Assembly: GCA_023228705.1 (NCBI GenBank) | Contig: JALOAS010000006.1 | Span: forward strand, 1-61,662 | From: Ottowia sp. | Lineage (GTDB): Bacteria; Pseudomonadota; Gammaproteobacteria; Burkholderiales; Burkholderiaceae_C | Length of the DNA: 61,662 nucleotides | Reading direction: 5' to 3' | Shown: positions 8,234 through 15,979 of the stretch, in pieces | Numbering within the stretch: position 1 is the first letter of the stretch | How the letters are laid out: each line of letters begins with the position of its first letter | Position numbers and translations under genes: made by a program | Notes under the pieces: generated by a model | The model's input: the letters and a program-made list of their open reading frames with translations, nothing else | What the model was told of the DNA's origin: nothing | Databases searched by the model: none

Positions 8234-8255
8234 GCCTGCCGCAGCTGCGGCAGGC
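8234..8255. other. 22-bp perfect palindrome between subunit I and ctaB
   Basis: The half-site GCCTGCCGCAG is followed directly by its exact reverse complement, between the stop of the catalytic subunit and the ctaB ribosome-binding site. In RNA it would fold to a GC-rich hairpin with a minimal loop. There is no U tract, so it is more likely an mRNA-stability or processing hairpin, or partial attenuator, separating structural genes from assembly genes than a full terminator. Confidence 0.55.
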
Positions 8256-8276
8256 GCAATGACAGGGAGGATCTGC

Positions 8277-9203
8277 ATGGAACACGCCCCAGGCCCGGCT
8301 TCACTTGCCGCGGTCCAGGTACCCGCTGCCGGGCCGGCGCGCGCGCGCTGGCGGCTGGTGCTTGGCATCTTCAAGCTGCGCATAGGCGTGCTCATCATGC
8401 TCACCGCGCTGGCCGGCATGGCCATCGTTCCGCACGCCTCGGTGGCGCCGTGGCAGGTGCTGGTGCTGGCCCTGAGCGTGCTGGTGGCGTCTGCCAGCGC
8501 CGGCGCATTCAACCAGTACGTGGAGGCCGACAGCGATCGCCTCATGGCGCGCACGCGCCAGCGGGCGTTTGCCAGTGGCGCGTTGCAGCGTGGCGCGGGC
8601 TGGCTGGTGCTGATCGGGGGCATGCTGGCTGCTGCAGTGGTCGTGGCGGGCCTTGCGTTGAACTGGCTGGCTGCGCTGTTCGTCTTGTCGGGCGCCCTGA
8701 CCTACGGCCTGCTCTATACCCTCGTGCTCAAGCGACGCACGTCCTGGAATATCGTCATTGGCGGCGCGGCCGGCAGCTTTGCCGCGCTGGCCGGATCGGC
8801 TGCTGCAGATCCCCATCTGGGTCCCTTGGCCTGGCTGCTGGCGCTGGTGCTGCTGCTGTGGACGCCGCCGCACTTCTGGAGCCTGGCCATTGCCACGCGC
8901 GAGCAATATGCCGCGGCTGGCGTACCCATGCTGCCGGTCGTGGTGGGCCCGGAGCGGGCGGCGCGCATCGTCTTCTGGAGCACGGTGGCGCTGGTGACCG
9001 TGGCCGTGATGCCCATCGGGCTCAGCGGCACCGGCTGGGCCTACGGCGTGGCCGCCATTGCCGGCGGCGCGCATTTCCTGCGCAAGGCCTGGGCGCTGGC
9101 CCGTGAACCCGTCCGGGAGCGCGCCATGTCCTCATTCTTTGCGTCGATGGTGCAGTTGAGCGTGCTGATCGTGGGGATCTGGATTGATGCGGCTTTGCGC
9201 TGA
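8277..9203 (+). CDS. ctaB: Protoheme IX farnesyltransferase (heme O synthase)
   Basis: UbiA-superfamily membrane prenyltransferase that adds farnesyl to heme B to give heme O. The 308-residue product shows the two aspartate-type motifs: NQYVEADSDRLMARTRQR (about residues 80-97), and the second around LLWTPPHFWSLA. About eight membrane helices follow a short N-terminal tail. ATG 8277 is preceded by GGGAGG at 6-base spacing; an upstream in-frame ATG at 8232 would translate through the palindrome and lacks a ribosome-binding site. Its presence inside the operon, with ctaA just upstream, implies that the sNOR-like enzyme or its neighbour uses a farnesylated heme. Confidence 0.92.
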   Translation: MEHAPGPASLAAVQVPAAGPARARWRLVLGIFKLRIGVLIMLTALAGMAIVPHASVAPWQVLVLALSVLVASASAGAFNQYVEADSDRLMARTRQRAFASGALQRGAGWLVLIGGMLAAAVVVAGLALNWLAALFVLSGALTYGLLYTLVLKRRTSWNIVIGGAAGSFAALAGSAAADPHLGPLAWLLALVLLLWTPPHFWSLAIATREQYAAAGVPMLPVVVGPERAARIVFWSTVALVTVAVMPIGLSGTGWAYGVAAIAGGAHFLRKAWALAREPVRERAMSSFFASMVQLSVLIVGIWIDAALR

Positions 9204-10122
9204 ACGGTCAACCGTCTTCAGGCGGTCCGGCGGTCCGGGCCTGTTGCTGGCCAGCGTATTGATCCTGTTTCTGGTTGGCGCCGTGCCGGCTTGGGCCCAT
9301 GCAGCGCAGCAGGAGCGGGCCGCGGGCGAGGTGCCGTCGCTGGTCGAAGAAGAAGCCGTCCGCCTGGCCAATGCTGCGGTGGGTCGCGTGGTGCCGGATT
9401 TCACGCTGCGTGACATCAACGGAAAGCCGGTGCGCCTGTCCGGCTACCGGGGCAAACCCCTGCTGGTGAGCTTCATCTACACGGGCTGCTTCCAGATCTG
9501 TCCCACGCAGACGCGCACCCTGTACGAGGCGGTCAAGGGCCTGGACAGCATGCTGGGCGAGAACCAGTTCAACGTGGTCAGCATCGGCTTCAACCAGCCG
9601 TTTGATGACCCCAGCGCCATGCGCTCGTTTGCCGCGCAGCATCGCATCAAGCATCGCAACTGGGATTTCCTCAGCCCCAGGCCCGACGAAGTCGATGCGC
9701 TGATGCAGGCGTTTGGCTTCAGCGCCGTGGCGACGCCAGCGGGCTTTGACCATGTGCTGGGGGTCACGGTGGTTGACAACGAGGGACGCATACACAGCCA
9801 GGTGCTGGGCGAGGTGGTGCAGGCCAGCCGGCTGGGCACGCCACTGCGCCGCCTGCTGCTGTACGAGCAGCCGCAAACGATGTTCAGCACCGTGGGCCAC
9901 CTGGTTGAGCGCGTGCGCATCCTGTGCACGGTCTACGACGCGGAAACCGGCGAGTATCGCTACGACTGGAAGCTCATCCTGCAACTGGTCAGCGGCCTGC
10001 TGTTTTTCCTGACCATGTTTATCTGGCTGTTTGCCGAGTGGCGCCGCCAGCGCCGTCACCGGCGGCGCGTGCGTGTGTCATGTCCTCCAGCGATTCAAAC
10101 GGTGTCCGGCAGTGGGGGCTGA
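9187..10122 (+). CDS. SCO1/SenC copper-chaperone family protein with C-terminal membrane anchor
   Basis: Thioredoxin-fold protein of 311 residues that delivers copper to, or reduces the cysteines of, CuA sites. It has an N-terminal membrane or signal segment (about residues 18-37), the copper-binding Cys101 and Cys105 in YTGCFQICPTQT, and the third ligand His189 in GFDHVLG. A second hydrophobic helix near the C-terminus (about 262-282) is followed by an arginine-rich tail. The start overlaps the ctaB end by 17 bases. Position after ctaB and subunits II/I indicates service to the local CuA subunit, as senC does in NorSY clusters. Confidence 0.88.
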   Translation: MRLCAERSTVFRRSGGPGLLLASVLILFLVGAVPAWAHAAQQERAAGEVPSLVEEEAVRLANAAVGRVVPDFTLRDINGKPVRLSGYRGKPLLVSFIYTGCFQICPTQTRTLYEAVKGLDSMLGENQFNVVSIGFNQPFDDPSAMRSFAAQHRIKHRNWDFLSPRPDEVDALMQAFGFSAVATPAGFDHVLGVTVVDNEGRIHSQVLGEVVQASRLGTPLRRLLLYEQPQTMFSTVGHLVERVRILCTVYDAETGEYRYDWKLILQLVSGLLFFLTMFIWLFAEWRRQRRHRRRVRVSCPPAIQTVSGSGG

Positions 10123-11660
10123 ACGTCTGGCGCGCCGGCGAGCGCCGCCTGGACGCAGTGTTCGGGGCAGCGCACAATCCGCTGCGCCAGCTGGGGACGA
10201 TCGGGTTCCTGGCACTGTGGCTGCTGGTGGCCAGCGGCCTGACACTGTACGTGGTGTTCGATACCTCGGTCGAGGGCGCCTGGCGCTCGGTGGATGCACT
10301 GGCCCGCTGGCCGCTGGGCAGCGGCCGGTTGCTGCGCGGACTGCACCACTATGCGGCCGACCTGCTTGCCACCGTGGTCCTCCTGCACATCGTGCGCGAG
10401 CTGCTGCACGGTCACTGGCGGGCGGCGCGGCGCTTTCACTGGCTCACGGGGCTGCCGCTGGTGGCGTTTTGCTTTGCCAGCGCGATTGGCGGCTTCTGGC
10501 TGCCCTGGGACCAGCTTGCGCAGTATTCTGCGCAGGCCACGGCCGAATGGCTCGATGCGCTGCCTCTGCTGGCGACGCCGCTGGCGCGCAATTTCCTGTC
10601 GAACCAGGCCGTGGGAAACCGCCTGTTTTCGCTTTTTGTATTCGTGCACGTGGGCGTGCCGCTGCTGCTGCTGTTTGGCTTGTGGTTTCACGTGCAGCGC
10701 CTGGCGCACGTGGCGTGGCTGCCACCGCGACGCCTGACGCTTGCGCTGGTGGTCATGCTGGTCCTGTTGGCGTTGCTGCAGCCCGTTGCCAGCCATCCGC
10801 CGGCGGACCTGGCCCGCGTGCCGGAACAATTGCGCCTGGACTGGCTGCTGCTGTGGCTGCACCCGCTGGCCGAAGCGACATCGCGCGGCTTTGCCTGGAT
10901 ATTGCTGCTGGGCGGGGCATTGTTGCTGCTGGCGCTGCCGTTCCTGGCGCGCCGCGCCCAGGCCCCGGCGGCGCTGGTCGACCCGGACAATTGCAGTGGC
11001 TGCACCTGGTGTGTTGCCGATTGCCCGTATGCGGCGATCATCATGGTACCGCACCCGGGACGACGCGCCGGGCACCTGCTGGCGCAGGTCGATCCGGACC
11101 TGTGCACGCGCTGTGGCATTTGTGCCGGCGCCTGCCCGTCTTCAACACCCTTTCGCAGCAGCCATCCGCTGGTCACCGGCATCGACCTGCCGCAGCGCTC
11201 CGTCGATGCGTTGCGCAACGAACTGGATGCGGCGCTGGCCGCATCGCAGGCGGTACGCCCGCTGGTGCTGTTTTCCTGCGAGCACGGCGCTGGCGCGCCG
11301 GACCTGCCTGCCGATGCTTGCCAGCTGCCGCTGCTCTGCGCGGGTCAGTTGCCACCGTCTTTTGCCGAGTACGCGCTGAGCCGGGGCGCCGCGGGCGTGC
11401 TGGTGGCTGCTTGTCCGGAAGGCGGCTGCGAGTTTCGGCTGGGGCCGCGCTGGACGCAGCAGCGCTTCAGCCGGCAGCGCCCGCCCATGGCGCGCAGCAC
11501 TGCAACCAGTGGGCGCCTGCAGCTGGTACATGCCGGGCCGGGCGAGTCCGCGCGACTGAGCCACGCGTTGCAGGCGTTGCGGCAGCAGGTTGCCGCGTTG
11601 CCGTCCATGGTGAAATCCCAGGCCAATGAGCAAGAAATCAACGCCAGAACAGACTGCTGA
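10080..11660 (+). CDS. Three-domain fusion: cytochrome b - two [4Fe-4S] - FlpD/MvhD-like domain
   Basis: Membrane redox protein of 526 residues with an unusual architecture. Residues 30-290 resemble the N-terminal half of bc1 cytochrome b, with His89, His103, His190 and His204 at bc1-type 14-residue spacing (two b hemes). Next come two ferredoxin clusters, Cys305/308/311/315 and Cys342/345/348/352. The C-terminal domain from about 393 resembles FlpD/MvhD (FSCEHGAGA, LPLLCAGQL, ACPEGGCEF), a module that passes electrons between flavin enzymes and hydrogenase or heterodisulfide reductase complexes. It overlaps the SCO gene and the next gene. Likely role: move electrons between a cytoplasmic donor and membrane hemes; the partner is unknown. 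Confidence 0.82.
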   Translation: MSSSDSNGVRQWGLNVWRAGERRLDAVFGAAHNPLRQLGTIGFLALWLLVASGLTLYVVFDTSVEGAWRSVDALARWPLGSGRLLRGLHHYAADLLATVVLLHIVRELLHGHWRAARRFHWLTGLPLVAFCFASAIGGFWLPWDQLAQYSAQATAEWLDALPLLATPLARNFLSNQAVGNRLFSLFVFVHVGVPLLLLFGLWFHVQRLAHVAWLPPRRLTLALVVMLVLLALLQPVASHPPADLARVPEQLRLDWLLLWLHPLAEATSRGFAWILLLGGALLLLALPFLARRAQAPAALVDPDNCSGCTWCVADCPYAAIIMVPHPGRRAGHLLAQVDPDLCTRCGICAGACPSSTPFRSSHPLVTGIDLPQRSVDALRNELDAALAASQAVRPLVLFSCEHGAGAPDLPADACQLPLLCAGQLPPSFAEYALSRGAAGVLVAACPEGGCEFRLGPRWTQQRFSRQRPPMARSTATSGRLQLVHAGPGESARLSHALQALRQQVAALPSMVKSQANEQEINARTDC

Positions 11661-12180
11661 ATCCCGGCGCACGCGCCGCATCGGGCCGGCGCAATTGCTG
11701 GGGCAGTTCGTCCTGTATGGGCTGTACGGGCTGGTCATTGCGGTGTTTTCGCAATGGCCTGCGTATCAACCACTTGCCGCCGACCAGGCGCAGATCAAGG
11801 TCAGCGTGGCACGGCTGGGCCAGCCGGTGGGTGAATGCCGCCGGCTGACCGACGAAGAGCTGGCCAAGCTGCCGCCCAACATGCGCGACCCGGTGCAATG
11901 CCCGCGCGAGCGCTCGCCGCTGACCATGGAAGTGGATGTCGACGGCCACCGTGTGCTGGATCGCGTGGCGCAACCCGGCGGCCTGTCCAAGGATGGCGCA
12001 TCGGCCATCTACGAGCGACTCACGGTGCCAGCCGGGGAGCAGCACATCCACGTGCGTTTCAACGACGACGTGCGGCCGGGCGCCAAGACCTGGGAGCGTG
12101 AAGCCGTAATCAACCTGGCGCCTGGCCAGGTGCTGGTGATTGATTTTGACGCCGAGAAAGGCGGCATCCTGTTCGAATGA
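11626..12180 (+). CDS. Membrane-anchored protein of unknown function in the redox operon
   Basis: Protein of 184 residues: a basic N-terminus, one hydrophobic helix (about residues 28-44, FVLYGLYGLVIAVFSQWPAY), then a mostly beta, probably periplasmic domain containing two cysteines (ECRRLT and VQCPRE). Family not recognised. The start overlaps the preceding fusion gene by 35 bases and the stop overlaps the next ATG (ATGA), so it is translated with them. It could be a structural or assembly subunit of the complex formed by its neighbours. Confidence 0.75.
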   Translation: MSKKSTPEQTAESRRTRRIGPAQLLGQFVLYGLYGLVIAVFSQWPAYQPLAADQAQIKVSVARLGQPVGECRRLTDEELAKLPPNMRDPVQCPRERSPLTMEVDVDGHRVLDRVAQPGGLSKDGASAIYERLTVPAGEQHIHVRFNDDVRPGAKTWEREAVINLAPGQVLVIDFDAEKGGILFE

Positions 12181-13646
12181 ACTCCTCTGCAATCCTGACC
12201 CATGACGGTGCGCGGCTGCCCTCGCGGCAGCCGACGCAGCTGAGCGCGTCGAGCCCGGCACGGTACGTGCTGCCGGCCCTGACCACGGAGAGCCGCCGGC
12301 TGGCCCGCGCCTGGTTGCTGCTGGCGCTGGCGGCGCTGCTGGGCTCCGGGCTCTTTTCCGTCCTGCTCGTGCTGGCCCGCACGCCCGGTGTCAACGCCTG
12401 GTTGCCGGCGGGTGACTTCTTTCGCGTGGCGCTGGTGGTGCATGTGGACCTGTCGGTGCTGGTGTGGTTTGTTTCCATAGCCGGCCTGTTGTGGAGCATC
12501 AACTTGCGCCCCACGGCAAGCACCGGCGTGCAGCTCGCGTCGCGGCTGCCGCTGCTGCTGTGCGGACTGGGCGCGCTGGGCATGGCAGTGGCTGCCTTTG
12601 TCGATCCGGGCGAGGCCATCATGGCCAACTACATCCCGGTGCTGGACAGTGCCACCTTCCGCGCTGCCCTGGGCGTGTTTGGCGTGGGCAGCCTGTGCCT
12701 GGTGCTGCTGGCCATGGCCCGTGCCAAGCGCATAGGCCCCGCGGTCGATGGCACCGGGGCGCTGCGCTTTGGACTGCACGCCAGCGCGGTGGCCGGTGGC
12801 GTGGCGCTGCTGGCCTTTGCCTGGTCGCTGCTGGAGGTGCCGGCGGAACTGCCGGCCACGGCCTACTACGAGATCCTGTTCTGGGGCGGAGGCCATGCCT
12901 TGCAGTTCACGTGGACCCTGCTGATGCTCGTGTCCTGGCTGGTGCTGGTACAGGCCTGCGGTGGCCGGGTGCCGCTGAGCCCGCGCGTGGTCCTGCTCCT
13001 CTTTGCGGTGGCGCTGGTCAGCGTGTTTGTCACACCGCTGATCTACCTCATGCATGACGTGAGCAGCGTGGAGCACCGCCACATGCATACGCTGGCCATG
13101 CGTTACGGCGGTGGCCTGGCGATTGCGCCGCTGATGCTGGCGGTCCTGTGGGCGCTGGCACCGCTGCGCGGACTGGCCCCGCAGAAGCGGCCCTTGCGCG
13201 GCGCGCTGCTGACGTCCATGCTGCTTTTTTCCGCCGGCGGCATCATCGGGCTGGGCATCAACGGCAGCAACGTGCGAATTCCCGCGCACTACCACGGCAG
13301 CATCGTGGGCGTGACGCTGGCGCTGATGGGCGTCATCTACTGGCTGCTGCCCCGGCTGGGCTATGCGGCGGCCAAGGGGCGCATGGCCGTCCTGCAGCCC
13401 TGGCTGTATGGCGGCGGCCAGCTGCTGCACATCATCGGCCTGGTCTGGTCCGGTGGCTACGGCGTGCAGCGCAAGGTGGCGGGTGCCGAACAGGTGCTGC
13501 GCAGCAACAGTGAAATCGCCGGCATGGGCCTGATGGGTCTGGGCGGCCTGCTGGCCATCGTGGGTGGCCTGATGTTTGCGCTGGTCGTGATCGCGGCGAT
13601 GCGCTCGCGGCCAGGCGCGGCGGCCGGCCGGGAGTGCACCTCGTGA
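12177..13646 (+). CDS. Divergent heme-copper superfamily subunit I without subunit II; possible NO reductase
   Basis: Polytopic protein of 489 residues with heme-copper topology and very divergent helices. Likely ligands: His89 (VVHVDLSVLVWF) and His373 for the low-spin heme, His371 for the high-spin heme (IPAHYHGSIVG), and His240 (GGGHALQFTW) for the second metal. The usual helix-VII His pair is replaced by a His-rich EHRHMHT (His300/302/304). The place of the oxidase Tyr four after His240 is Phe244; Gln243 is beside it. A later WSGGYGVQRK matches the conserved loop before the last helices. No CuA or cytochrome c subunit adjoins it. It sits between two cytochrome b fusion genes, overlapping both neighbours, so electrons may arrive through b hemes. 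Confidence 0.75.
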   Translation: MNSSAILTHDGARLPSRQPTQLSASSPARYVLPALTTESRRLARAWLLLALAALLGSGLFSVLLVLARTPGVNAWLPAGDFFRVALVVHVDLSVLVWFVSIAGLLWSINLRPTASTGVQLASRLPLLLCGLGALGMAVAAFVDPGEAIMANYIPVLDSATFRAALGVFGVGSLCLVLLAMARAKRIGPAVDGTGALRFGLHASAVAGGVALLAFAWSLLEVPAELPATAYYEILFWGGGHALQFTWTLLMLVSWLVLVQACGGRVPLSPRVVLLLFAVALVSVFVTPLIYLMHDVSSVEHRHMHTLAMRYGGGLAIAPLMLAVLWALAPLRGLAPQKRPLRGALLTSMLLFSAGGIIGLGINGSNVRIPAHYHGSIVGVTLALMGVIYWLLPRLGYAAAKGRMAVLQPWLYGGGQLLHIIGLVWSGGYGVQRKVAGAEQVLRSNSEIAGMGLMGLGGLLAIVGGLMFALVVIAAMRSRPGAAAGRECTS

Positions 13647-15577
13647 TCGCCTTTGTGCAGCGCATCCTGCGCAGCGGTTTCATGGCGATCGAGGCGGTGT
13701 TCAACCACGCCTTTGGCGACCGCATGAACCCGTTTTATCACCTGGGGAAGATCACGTTCTTCCTGTTCTGGGTGATCGCAGTGACGGGGCTGGTGCTCTA
13801 CGTGTTCTTTGACACCAGCGTGGAGGGCGCGTACCGCTCGGTCGAGGCGGTGACGCACGGCGCCTTTGGCCTGGGCAGCCTGATCCGCGGGCTGCACCGC
13901 TACGGCTCGGACGCCATGGTGCTGAGCATGATGCTGCACATGCTGCGCTATTTTGCGTTTGACCGGCTGCGCGGCTTCCGCGCGTTCTCATGGGTGACGG
14001 GCGTCGGCCTGCTGTGGCTGACGTACGCGTCCGGCGTCAACGGTTTCATGCTGCCGTGGGACCGGCTTGCGCAATTTGTCACGCAGACCAGCTTTGAGTG
14101 GCTGGACTGGCTGCCGGGGTTTGGCGGCCGCCTGATCCGCAACTTCATCCTGCCCGAGCACGTGACCAACCGCCTGTTCTCGCTGCTGGTCTTCATGCAC
14201 ATCGGCGTGCCGCTGCTGCTGCTGCTGCTGATGTGGATCCACGTGCAGCGCGTGCCCAAGGCCAGCACGGTACCACCGCGGCCGATCGCGATCGCGCTCA
14301 TGCTGACGCTGGTCGTGGTGTCATTTGCCGTCCCGGTCTTCAGCCAGGGGCCCGCCGACCTGCACACCACGCCCATGAGCCTGTCGCTGGACTGGTTCCT
14401 GCTGCCGGTGTTCCCGCTGATCCAGGAAGGCTACTCGGGATTGCTGTGGGCGTTGGTCGTGGGATTCACGGCGCTGGGCACGGCCTTGCCGTGGCTCACG
14501 TTCCGCCGCAGCGCCAAGGCCAGCCACAACCTGACGATCCACCCCGGGCCGGCGCAGGTGGTGGCGCGGGCGGGCGAGACGCTGCTGGACGCGGGCCTGC
14601 GCGCCGACCTGGCGCTGCCGTTTGACTGCCGCTCCGGCGGCTGCGGCGTCTGCGTGTGCACGGTGCTGGCCGGCCGCGTCGACCTGGGCCCCTACCAGGA
14701 AGCGGCGCTGACGCCGGCCATGCGCGCCAAGGGACAGGCGCTGATGTGTTGCGCCGTGGCGCTGGAAGACGTGGAGTTCGAGGTCGAGGGCGTGGCTTCG
14801 CTGTCGCCTGACGAAGCGCAGGCCATGGGCCACTGGACGGGAAGGGTGCAGGGCATGGAGCGGCTCTCGCCCGAACTCATGCGCCTGTTCATCGCGCTGC
14901 CGCCGGGCAAGCGGCTGGACTACGTTGCCGGGCAATACATCAACATCATCCTGGACGATGGCGCCAAGCGCTCGTTCTCGTTTGCCAAGGCGCCACCCGA
15001 TCCGGCGCAGCCGTTCCCGCTGCCGGACGATGGCGTCATCGAGCTGCACATCCGCCGCATCGACGGCGGCCGCTTCACGACGCAGGTGTTCGAGCACATG
15101 CAGGTGGGCGATGACATCGAGTTTGAAGGGCCCATCGGCCGCTTCGTGCTGCGCGAGGGCAACCGCCCCATCCTCATGATTGCCGGCGCCACCGGCTTTG
15201 CGCCCATCAAGAGCATCCTGGAAGAGGCGTTCCGGCGCGGCATCCGGCGGCCCATAGAACTGTACTGGGGCGTGCGCAAGAAAGAAGACCTGTACCTGCA
15301 GGACCTGGTGCATCGCTGGCAGGACGAGCACGACAACTTCACCTACGTGCCCGTGCTCTCAGACGTGCCTGAAGACGATCCCTGGCCGGGCCGCCGCGGC
15401 TACGTGCACCGCGCGCTGCTCGATGACCATCCCGACCTCAGCGGCCATGAGATCTACGCCTGCGGCTCGACGCAAATGGTCGAGGCGGCCGTTCCCGATT
15501 TCCTGGAGCATGGCCTGGGCGAGGAGTTCTGCTTCTCCGACGCCTTTACACCGGGCGCAGCCAACGACAAGGGCTGA
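13643..15577 (+). CDS. Three-domain fusion: cytochrome b - [2Fe-2S] ferredoxin - FAD/NAD(P) reductase
   Basis: Membrane flavo-iron-sulfur cytochrome of 644 residues. The N-terminal cytochrome b domain has His85, His99, His186 and His200 at the same spacing as the upstream fusion, and a shared opening motif (FFDTSVEGAYRSV against FDTSVEGAWRSV). A plant-type [2Fe-2S] domain has Cys329, Cys334, Cys337 and Cys369. A ferredoxin-reductase domain shows RSFSFAKAP, GPIGRFVLRE, the nucleotide motif MIAGATGFAPIKS and YACGSTQMVEA. The predicted path is NAD(P)H to FAD to [2Fe-2S] to heme b. GTG 13643 is chosen (GGGAG 8 bases upstream; overlaps the heme-copper stop as GTGA). It probably supplies the adjacent heme-copper protein. 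Confidence 0.85.
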   Translation: MIAFVQRILRSGFMAIEAVFNHAFGDRMNPFYHLGKITFFLFWVIAVTGLVLYVFFDTSVEGAYRSVEAVTHGAFGLGSLIRGLHRYGSDAMVLSMMLHMLRYFAFDRLRGFRAFSWVTGVGLLWLTYASGVNGFMLPWDRLAQFVTQTSFEWLDWLPGFGGRLIRNFILPEHVTNRLFSLLVFMHIGVPLLLLLLMWIHVQRVPKASTVPPRPIAIALMLTLVVVSFAVPVFSQGPADLHTTPMSLSLDWFLLPVFPLIQEGYSGLLWALVVGFTALGTALPWLTFRRSAKASHNLTIHPGPAQVVARAGETLLDAGLRADLALPFDCRSGGCGVCVCTVLAGRVDLGPYQEAALTPAMRAKGQALMCCAVALEDVEFEVEGVASLSPDEAQAMGHWTGRVQGMERLSPELMRLFIALPPGKRLDYVAGQYINIILDDGAKRSFSFAKAPPDPAQPFPLPDDGVIELHIRRIDGGRFTTQVFEHMQVGDDIEFEGPIGRFVLREGNRPILMIAGATGFAPIKSILEEAFRRGIRRPIELYWGVRKKEDLYLQDLVHRWQDEHDNFTYVPVLSDVPEDDPWPGRRGYVHRALLDDHPDLSGHEIYACGSTQMVEAAVPDFLEHGLGEEFCFSDAFTPGAANDKG

Positions 15578-15979
15578 GCAGCCGGTCAACCGGCACCAGC
15601 CTGACGGCCCCGACGTGCATGTGCACGCCGGGCGTGCAAGACCCGGGCCCCGTCCGGTCAAGGGCCAGGCCGTCTCCATGCTGCCGGTACGCCCGCGGCA
15701 CGCATCCGTGCCACCGTGGCGCCACTCGTCCTTCCCCACGTTGGCTCGTGGCATGGCAGGCACCCAGCGCTCCGGACCGCGGGAATGGCACGCCGCAGCG
15801 CGAAATTCGGGCGTGCCGTCGGCGGTGAATAGTTATTACGCGATCATGGTGTTTCGCGCAGGCCCTTCCAGAAAAGCACGAACTTTGGCATAAAGCAGTC
15901 ATCGGAGCGCCCGCACGAGGCAGCAAGCGTGCAAGCCCCGATGGCTGACTGTCCAAGAAGGCAAGAAGGGGGGGCGAGC
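15578..15979 (+). other. Intergenic region before norC
   Basis: About 400 bases without a supported gene. It begins with two small dyads, GCCGGT-CA-ACCGGC (15581-15594) and CGTGCA-TG-TGCACG (15614-15627), which may end or stabilise the upstream message. An AT-richer patch (GAATAGTTATTACG, about 15826-15839) is a possible promoter for norCB. I found no FNR/DNR, NorR or sigma-54 element I would defend. Confidence 0.35.

Noticed and set aside
12177..13646. cbb3-type oxidase subunit CcoN
   Set aside because: No ccoO or ccoP nearby, no Tyr in a matching position that I can find, and the helix-VII His pattern is wrong.
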